A stretch of DNA of 64,000 nt, from NCBI GenBank assembly GCA_022410635.1, contig JAJVDF010000214.1, positions 973,245 to 1,037,244 of the forward strand. Direction: 5' to 3'. The notes under the pieces are model-generated. The model made no database searches, was not told where the DNA came from, and worked only from the letters and a program-made list of their open reading frames with translations. Below, piece after piece: positions 56,656-64,000 of this stretch; within the stretch, counting starts at the first letter, position 1; the number at the start of each line of letters is the position of its first letter. This DNA comes from Tretioscincus oriximinensis (Eukaryota; Chordata; Lepidosauria; Squamata; Gymnophthalmidae). Both the position numbers and the translations under genes were made by a program.

Positions 56656-58132
56656 AAATCTGTTTAGTAAACAGGTGAAAGTTCGTTATAATGAACTCCA
56701 AGGGACCAGAAAAATGAGAATACTGTAATGAAACTTTGTTAAACTGAAACCAATGCAAAAAATGACTTCATAAGATATCACANTAACACACCTGTAAATG
56801 TCAAAAACCATTGCAAAAACGATATTAATGAACTTGTAAACACCTTCAAAATTGCAAAAATGACTTTAAGACCCTGTTCCCACTGAGCCTTATTCTAAGG
56901 TATATGTCAGCAGATCTTGGTTCTCCACATGCCAGTGTAGACTATGGCAGGCCCAATACACTGGCTTGTGAATATCAGGCTCCCATTCNNAGATATATCC
57001 CAGAATGAGACTCCTTGGGGGTAATCTAGATTCTTTCCATTTTAACACACTTATAAACTGCAAAATTACTTGCCGACTTTTCTTGCAAATGGCTTTCCCT
57101 TTCTACCTTCCATCTCGCTGGGATAAATGTNTTTACTTTTACGCAGGACCCAATAATTGTCACAATCATCCATTGGGTTCTGAGGATTTAATCCTGCCAT
57201 TCATTGGTGGTTTGAATATCTTTACTGTTACTTTAAAAATCTTAATCTGTACCGAATGTCAATTTGTTATAACAAAGTCTTGCAGAATAGGCAGGGGCAT
57301 AGAAATAATTTTGTTATACTGAAGGTTTTGTTACAATGAGGTTAGTTNTAGCAGGGATCTTTTTACATTGCTCTCAATGGTGTTCTGCTGGGACTTTCCA
57401 ATTTGTTTGTTACATTGAGAATTTTGTTATAATGGTTTCTTTTATAAAATAGTTTTACTTGTATATAGCAACAAAGATACCAGCAGACGTCAAACCAGCA
57501 AAATTATCAGCAATAACAATCAACATTTTATTTTCATTCCTTTGATTAGAGATGTGTAAAGTTTGGTTTGTATTCTTGAATTTCATACAATTTGTGTTTT
57601 AATTAGTTTGAACAGAACTGAATGTGCTAAGGTTCACAATGTTCATGTTTCAATGATCTGAACTACCCCTCAGTGCCCATGAGCATGAACACTTCGCCTC
57701 TTTTAATGGAAAAAAATTGGGCAAAAATGTTTGTGGATGCATTCAAGTGTAAATACATTTGTAGTTATTATGAATTCATAATTTAGCCAAACAAACAAGA
57801 GTTCTAAATTTTAAATTGCTTTTCCACATGTCTCTACAATTGACACATTCTTTCAATCATTATGTTTGCTTGTAAAACCCANATGAAAGGATTTTTAGCC
57901 TATGCTTGAAACTACACTAAACTNTGGAACTCTGTCAGCTTCCACACTATGTCCTGATTTTTATGGTAACCCCAAGATATGCCATGGGAACTACTGTTGA
58001 GCAAGCAAGCCTGGAATGAAGAAGGAAAGACCATTGTGTGACAGCTGACTATCTGATGATAACAATCTCTGCCTTCAGAGTTACCGGCCAGACCACGGAA
58101 GAGAACCATTTTTGGAGCTTGTGTAAGTCACA
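56656..58132. other. AT-rich sequence, nothing recognised
   Basis: About 1.5 kb, including a double N near 56989. No gene or repeat supported. Confidence 0.45.
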
Positions 58133-58205
58133 GAAGTTAGAAGAGACCTTCCAAGGTCATTGGGCCCAACCCCTTGCTCAATGCAGGATTCACTAAACCA
58201 TCCAT
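58133..58205 (-). mobile_element. CR1 LINE, classic type, short 3' piece
   Basis: 'gaagagaccttccaaggtca' and 'aatgcaggattcactaaacc' are typical of classic CR1 3' UTRs and match 14126-14180. It abuts the other CR1 subfamily at 58207. Confidence 0.65.
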
Positions 58206-58206
58206 N

Positions 58207-60300
58207 AAAACATAGGAACATAAGGAAAGACATTCAGTAATCAGGCCAGAGCCCAACTAGTCTAGCATTCTTTCTCACAGAGAGGCCCACAAAAATATAC
58301 AAAGTGGGNGGCACGTGCAAGAACCAAGGAGAGAAAAGAACTGCACCCCACTAATACTGGAAAAGTCTCACAACAGAAAATAAGTACAAGGTGTAATAAC
58401 CTGGAATAACAAGATAGATGTTCCCCAAAGAGACAGTGTTTGCCAATCCAAAAATAACATACACAGACAGCGGTCTGAAGCTTGAAAGGAATGCTCAGTC
58501 AGTTCAAAAAGTAAAGAGTCCTGAAGAGCAAAAATACTNCTAGTATCCGGAGACTCCCAAAGTATTGGAAGACAAATATGCCTAATNGACGCCAACCCAA
58601 GAGGTACCNGATTCGTTCTTGCCAGTCANTTGCATCGNCCAATGTACCAGGAACNTGATGTTACAACATCAATAATACGTTACACTATCGTCAACTAATT
58701 ACAGCATCCAGCCTTGAAAAAGATTGACGAAAACTCCGCTGTAATGCCATGCGGGNGGTGTTTGGCTGATGGATGATTTATTCATCAGTGAGGAATGCTC
58801 CACAATAAATTGTGCCACATGGGCANGCTGATAAACTTTATGCTACATTGGAAGAAAAATATGCCTAATTGANGCCAACCCAGGAGGCACCAGATTCGTT
58901 CTTTCTTGGGACTCTGCACTATTGGACCTGAGGCTGATTTACGCATCTGATTGATACCTACTTTGGGAGTCTATGGATACTAGTAATTTTGTTCTTGGAC
59001 AAACTGAGCATTCCTTTCAAGCTTCAGACTGTTGTCTTTCTATATACAGTATTTGCTATTCAAGTTGTATACAGTATGTATGTTATTTTTGGATTGGCAA
59101 GCACTTTGTCTTTTGGGGAACATCTATCTTGTTATTCCAGATTATTACACCATGTACTTATTTTTTGTTGTGAGACTTTTCCTGTATTAGTGGGGAGCAG
59201 TTCTTTTCTCTGGTTGGTTCTCACACAGAGTCCCACCAGTTACATCTGGGCAGTCTAAACAGAAGGCAAAGTATGCACCTGTTCTCAACTCCCTGCAAAT
59301 GGTATTTCAGGAGTACTGCCTGTTGCTCCACCTCAGAGGCAGAATCAAGACATCCATCCTAGTAGCTATTTATACCATTGGTGTCCATGAACTTGTCTAA
59401 TCCTCTCTTAAAGCTATCCAGGCTGCTAGCTACCATCACCTCTTCTGGAAGTAAATTCCAAAAGCTGATGACACTCTGGGTGAAAAAAATACTTTCACTT
59501 GTCTATCAATCAGCTTCAAGGGATGCCCTCTGACCCTAGTGTTATGAGAAAACTATTTTTCTCTATTCACATCCATCTTGTGCATGATTTTATACACTTC
59601 AATAATATCACCTCTCAAGCACCATATTTTGAGGCCCAGACATTGTGGCCAGATTTCATAAGGGAGGTGCTCCGGCCCCTTGATCATTCTTAATGCCCTT
59701 TTCTGCACCTTCTCTAGTTCCACAGTATCCTTTGTAAGATATGGTGACCAGAATTGTACACAGTATTCCAAATGGGGCCTCACCACAGATTTATAAAGAG
59801 ACAAAANAACACTTGCTGACTTATTTTCAATTCTTTTCCCAGTTATCTCTAACACTGAATTTGCTTTTTTCACTGCTGTACACTGGGACGACACCTTCAT
59901 TGAACTTTCCACTAACACTTCAAGATCCTTTTCCTTCTCTGTCATAGAAAGCTTGGCTCCCACCAGTTGGTATGAGTAACTGGAGTTCTGTGCCCCAATG
60001 TGCATGACTTTGCACTTGTTAAGTTGAAGTGCATTTGCCACTTTGTTGCCCACTCACCTAATTTCAATAGATCACTCTGGAGCTCCTTACAATCACTTTC
60101 AGTTTTCACTACCCTGAACAGTTTAGTGTCATCAGTGAACTTGGCTACTTAACTATTTACCTCAGCATCCAGTTCATTTATGAACATATTGAAAAGCAAG
60201 AGTCCCANTACAGACCCCTGGGGTACTCCATGCTTCCCCTCCTTCCACCCATAGAACTGTCCAGTCACTACTACCCTCTGTTTTCTATATTTTAGGCAGC
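58207..60300 (-). mobile_element. CR1-type LINE with RT domain, split by an insert
   Basis: CR1 sequence lies at 58207-58290 and resumes at 59237-60300. The minus strand encodes the end of the reverse transcriptase: 'GVPQGS' and 'LLFNMFINEL' near 60230-60160, a catalytic-site block 'KFTDDTKLF' near 60140, then after a one-base frameshift 'NKCKVMHIG', 'LYKSVVRPHLEYCVQFWSP' and 'LEKVQKRALRMI' (60053-59650). An in-frame stop lies before the catalytic block. The 3' UTR follows, matching the short CR1 copies in this window. This copy anchors the whole TTCTTATG-tailed family to CR1. Confidence 0.9.
58273..59236. mobile_element. 928-bp foldback insert with 18-bp duplication
   Basis: The insert 58291-59218 is flanked by 58273-58290 and 59219-59236, which match at 16 of 18 bases; both are the CR1 host sequence. 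The insert has inverted arms at 58319-58563 and 58959-59217 (for example 'aagcttgaaaggaatgctca' against 'gagcattcctttcaagctt'). Inside are direct repeats at 58564-58616 and 58846-58903 ('atatgcctaat', 'gccaaccca', 'agattcgttctt'). The right arm has about 30 extra bases near 59040-59070. A 15-20 bp duplication suggests target-primed insertion, and the mixed inverted and direct repeats suggest a Penelope-like element, but no protein is encoded, so the class is unproven. Confidence 0.65.
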
Positions 60301-61619
60301 TTCCAGTCTAGGGCAAGGTCTGTCCTCTTATTCCATGACTGTGGAGCTTTTGTTGGAGTCTTTGATGAGGGTGCAACCTCTGTTTGAAGACTTTCAGTGA
60401 AGAAGAAATGCTTTTGGGCTCCACATGCCTCTTGGCCTGTCCTGGCTAGGGTTACGGTTAGAGTGAAGAATTTTTTTTTACAAGAAGCACACTGGGCAAA
60501 AGATTCAAGTGCATTCCCCAGTGCTTAGCTGACACGATCCTATGAACCTGGCAGAAGCTGCCTCAAAGAAGTATCAGATCAGACAAGTTCACATAGATCA
60601 TATAAGTATTTTCAGACTGGGTACACTAATATCTGGGCAATATGAAGAACNGTGAATCATTTTACTTTTCATTACTATACAAATAGCTGCCTTACTTCAC
60701 ATGTCTTGACCTCCCTTTTTTACTGCTGAACTCAATGTTAGTTGTTANTATAGATCTTCATTAAGAGTGCAGATTTGGTTAAACTACCAGGTGTTAGTGG
60801 GAATATTAAGTGCCGAAGGACCCAACTAAAGAGATGTTTATATGCACGCAGTGAGCCATGCAGCGCTTATAACTTGTTTTATAAATGAATTGAAAATCCA
60901 TTGAATAAAATGTCCTTCAGAATCAGATATAATTACACAATAACCACAATTAGTCTTTTTTTGTTTGTTATATTTGATCATTATACCTCTCACTCCTTTC
61001 CCTTTTGAATTTTGATGGTTCTCCAGTTCTTAAACATGCTGCTNTAAGCCTGGTCTTGCCAAGGTTATAAGGAAGTTATTGTGATTCAAATAAGCTGTTT
61101 AGTAGAAAGAGTTTTTCTGTTTTACANCAAGAACAGGGCAGACAGCTTTTGTAAGAATTTATACTGTATCATAATGGGGAATATTTATTCTCTCTGTAGC
61201 ACTGGCAAAGGTAAAATCAGATCAATTTTGTATGCAACAGAACATGAACTGCTGATCAAAAATAAAGAAGTCTCTTTCTCTAAGATGTACATGAATAAAG
61301 ATATCATAAGAAAGCACAGCATATTTGATACAAACAGATGCATTTGTTAAACAAATGCACTGAAATCCATGTATTCCTGAACACTTTGGTAGCTTTGCAT
61401 CTCATTGTCTATGCTGGATGAATCGTATTTTATGCTGACTTAACAGGATGGTTGTCACAGCATATTATTGTTTTCAGTACACATGCAGTCTGAATTATGA
61501 TTACTCCATCACAATCAAGCAATGAAACAAATTGCGTCTTGCAGTTGGACTCTTTATAGAGTCAAAAATTATGCATTTACTTGTAGAAGTATTTAACTGG
61601 CTTACTGGAATGTCTACTA
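60301..61619. other. AT-rich sequence, nothing recognised
   Basis: About 1.3 kb, several N bases. No gene or repeat supported. Confidence 0.45.
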
Positions 61620-61915
61620 CCATGTTTTCCTCAAAATAAGACAGTGTCTTATATTAATGTTTGCTCCCATAGATGTGCTATGCTTTATTTTCAGGGGACA
61701 TCTTATTTTTCCATGAAGAAGAATTCCCATTTATTGTTGAACAAAAAATGAATGATATTGCAGTTTACAATAGCTCATCACAAAAAANCCCCATTGCTAC
61801 ATCTTACTTTCCAGTTGCTACATCTTACTTTCCGGAGGCACCTTATGTTTAGCAATTCAGTAAAACATCTGCTATGTCTTATTTTCAGGGAACTTTTCAT
61901 TTTCAGGGAAGCAGG
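61620..61915. mobile_element. MITE with CCATGTTTTCC...AAAATAAGAC termini
   Basis: Left end 'ccatgttttcctcaaaataa' and right end 'cttattttcaggga...cagggaagcagg' are imperfect inverted repeats; inner copies 'ctttattttcaggggacat' repeat the motif. This style (ccatgtttccccgaaaataagac) is common in amniote genomes as a non-autonomous DNA transposon, from memory. No coding capacity. A 16-bp direct duplication 'ttgctacatcttactttcc' lies at about 61793-61832. Confidence 0.6.
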
Positions 61916-62794
61916 ATAATAACATGAATATCTGTCAGACTTTGAAACTATACTGTGACCTCTTTTGTTGGAGGTACAGCAACACATCAGCCATTTTTGT
62001 TTTATTATGAATTGGTTTTGGTCACTGGATACCAGATAGAATTTTGGACTGGGGAGGCACCTCTGATACTGGAATGGGTTTCTTGTTAGGTTTAGATATA
62101 GATCCTTTCTGCACTGAATCTTATTCCAGATTATATTCCAGGCTATGGGTCTACCAGGCACATGTTAATACAACTGGAGAATAGTTAATTGAGCATATTT
62201 TATTGCCACTATTTTACTTGATGTTCTGCCAAGGATGATAAACATGTGCCTTCCTAGGTGCATTGTAGTTAATCCAGATAAGCTTGTACTGCATTAGAAG
62301 AAATAACACTGATGCTCCAGATGATGTTGCAGAAGCTGCCATGTTGTGATTCACCCATTGCCCTGTTGCTTGAATGCAGGTGGGACAACCTTTCTTTGCA
62401 GAGTCCAAATGCTAGTTTTATGTTGACTGAGGAGCTACAACAACAGATGGCAATATCCCCAGGCAGCACCTTCTCCAGGCAGAAGCAGCTTTACTCCTAG
62501 CAGGATGTACAAAGGCTATATTCAGTTTTTCATTATCCTATACCCAACCCTGCAATTCGATGACACGTAACATATAAAACACAGAAATGCTAGAATACAG
62601 TCTTGGATTGTATAGCGATCAAATCAGTCAATATTAAAGGGGATCAATCCTGATTGCTTACTGGAAGGACAAATACTAAAAGGTCAAGCTCAAATACTTT
62701 ATCAACCTAATGATAAAACAGGACTCACTGGAAAAGACAGTGATTCTGGAAATGATGAACAGCAAAAGAAGGGGATAGTCCATGATCAACTACA
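61916..62794. other. AT-rich sequence, nothing recognised
   Basis: No gene or repeat supported. Overlapping frames at 62214-62500 have no recognisable domain. Confidence 0.45.
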
Positions 62795-63020
62795 CAGTAG
62801 TACTTATGAAATACCATTTGCAGAGACTCAAGAATAGGTGAAGATTTTGCCTACTTCTGTTCAGATTGCCCAGGTGCAATTGTGTGGCTTCTGTGTGTGA
62901 ACGAACTCTGGACTATTTTTTTTAATTTATTTATTTATTTATACTTATTAACACACACACACACCCTATACCCATAGGTCTCTGGATTGATTCAACAGGG
63001 TCGTCTTATATTCTTTTATG
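62795..63020 (+). mobile_element. CR1-type LINE 3' end, interrupted by L2 3' end
   Basis: 62795-62917 follows the CR1 reference ('gaaataccatttgcagag', 'cagattgcccaggtgcaatt', 'actctggact'). After the L2 piece the CR1 end resumes near 62988 ('gattcaacagggtcgtctta', 'tattctttt'). Confidence 0.6.
62918..62987 (-). mobile_element. L2-like LINE 3' end with (AC)n expansion
   Basis: 'ttatttatttatttatactt' then (AC)8 then 'cctatacccataggtctctg' matches the 41106-41155 3' end, with the CA run replacing part of 'taccccgcccc'. It interrupts the CR1 described above. Confidence 0.6.
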
Positions 63021-63035
63021 TAGCTAGGTCCCTAA

Positions 63036-63118
63036 TATCTGAAGTNGTAGACTAGTCTTTGAAAGCTCATGCTGCCTATCGTGTTGGTCTCCAAGGCGCT
63101 ATGAGCCCCCCTTGCTAG
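63036..63118 (+). mobile_element. Dispersed repeat M3, single arm
   Basis: 'atctgaagtngtagactagt', 'gaaagctcatgctgcc' and 'ttggtctccaaggcgctatg' match the M3 arm at 3540-3615 with many changes. Confidence 0.5.
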
Positions 63119-64000
63119 ATTTTTCAGGATCTATTTCACTGAAATCTGGTTCAACAGTGTCATGAGAGAAACCAACATGACTTGACAAGACAAAGAAGTC
63201 CATAGAGTCATCAAGAATTGTATATGACATTTAATAACATTTTCAATTTCTTCCTTAGGAAAAATAGAGGGCGATACACAGCTAGACAATTGAACACTAA
63301 TATTATCCGCATTCACATTTTCAACAGTAATATTTCNCTACCAAAGACATGATTGTGGATTGATTCAAAATAGATCATATAAGGTAAAAATTGTAAATGA
63401 TTGAGGATTGGTATAATGATTAGCAATGAGAATGCTCTGTTTCTGTTAATTGTTTGGCTCACTCCCCAAGTGCCAGAGCTTTGGTCATACAACTGAGTTG
63501 AAAGGTTTGAAAAGTGTAAATTCAAATAAAAACTATAAGGCATCTGTCCCCAAATGCAAAATATTTGACTATTTGCTGTTTTTTATCATTGTTCTTGAAG
63601 GGGAATTCTATTAATATTGAAATAGTTTTGAATTTGAATTGAACCACTTAAGATTCAATTCAATTTAAACTATGAAAGAAAAGTTTATACATATTTCAAG
63701 AGACATTGCAAGTCTTCTTTCTTATTTTTAAAAACTAAATAATATGCTAATATATTTAATCCCATCCCACTGAGTTCTTCATTTATTTGACTATGTGTCT
63801 GCTGTTGGAGTCGGCTTTTCTTTTATATTCTTTGCATTTGGACAAGGTAACATTTAGACAAATCTTAAATGGAGATTAGTTATAATTCTTCACAGGTGTT
63901 TCGTTTTTTGCAAACTGTTCCATCAGTCCCAATAATGAAATACTATACTTTTAAAAGAATAGCACCTTTATAAACGAGGCTCAAGAGATAATGCTGCCTT
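63119..64000. other. AT-rich sequence, nothing recognised
   Basis: No gene or repeat supported to the end of the window. Confidence 0.45.

Overview
This window looks like 64 kb of AT-rich, non-coding DNA from an amniote, most probably a squamate reptile. The evidence is the repeat mix: many 5'-truncated CR1 LINEs whose 3' ends carry an octamer (TTCTTATG)n tail, L2-like LINEs whose 3' ends read as 'accccgcccc' on the minus strand, tRNA-derived SINEs with (GAA)n/(CTT)n tails, palindromic DNA-transposon MITEs, a solo LTR and several microsatellites. Species is inferred from repeat style only. No host protein-coding gene, tRNA, rRNA or CRISPR array can be supported. Every open frame I could interpret belongs to a decayed retrotransposon or is a by-product of low-complexity sequence. 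The window fits a gene desert or a large intron.

Layout. 1-9 kb: AT-rich unique sequence with two CR1 3' ends, a 175-bp palindrome (3441-3615) and two palindromic MITE families (7645-7792 and 8555-8771). 9.2-10.6 kb: an L2-like 3' end, an imperfect palindrome, a G-rich minisatellite and a tRNA-derived SINE. 12.5-13.2 kb: an unexplained GC-rich block. 14-19.4 kb: classic CR1, L2 fragments, a CR1 3' end and the C-terminal part of another LINE (18734-19246). 19.4-28.6 kb: mostly featureless, with a GC-rich block at 23 kb and a CRE-like hairpin at 24.2 kb. 28.6-29.2 kb: a polypyrimidine tract of about 570 bp. 31.4-32.0 kb: (ATG)8(ATT)21 and a solo LTR with recognisable promoter and polyadenylation signals. 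35.9-37.4 kb: two SINEs, one of them inside a MITE. 39-40.9 kb: CR1, a MITE-like repeat and a hAT-like foldback. 41.1-44.1 kb: a nearly complete but broken L2-like LINE on the minus strand. 45.7-49.4 kb: a MITE, a CR1 copy interrupted by an internal L2 segment, and a second L2-like LINE copy. 51.1 kb: a strong hairpin. 54.3-55.1 kb: an L2 3' end interrupted by a CR1. 58.1-60.3 kb: a CR1 split by a 928-bp foldback insert flanked by an 18-bp duplication. 61.6-63.1 kb: another MITE and a nested CR1/L2 remnant.

The most informative content is the nesting. CR1 into L2, L2 sequence into CR1, a foldback into CR1, a MITE into a CR1 tail and a SINE into a MITE give a relative order of transposon activity from one locus. 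The best candidates for something under-described are the 58.3-59.2 kb foldback insert (possibly Penelope-like), the TAGGCTGACCAG foldback family with 8-bp target duplications, the tRNA-derived SINE variant at 36 kb, and the long polypyrimidine tract. Isolated N bases occur throughout and are unusually dense inside the 58 kb insert.
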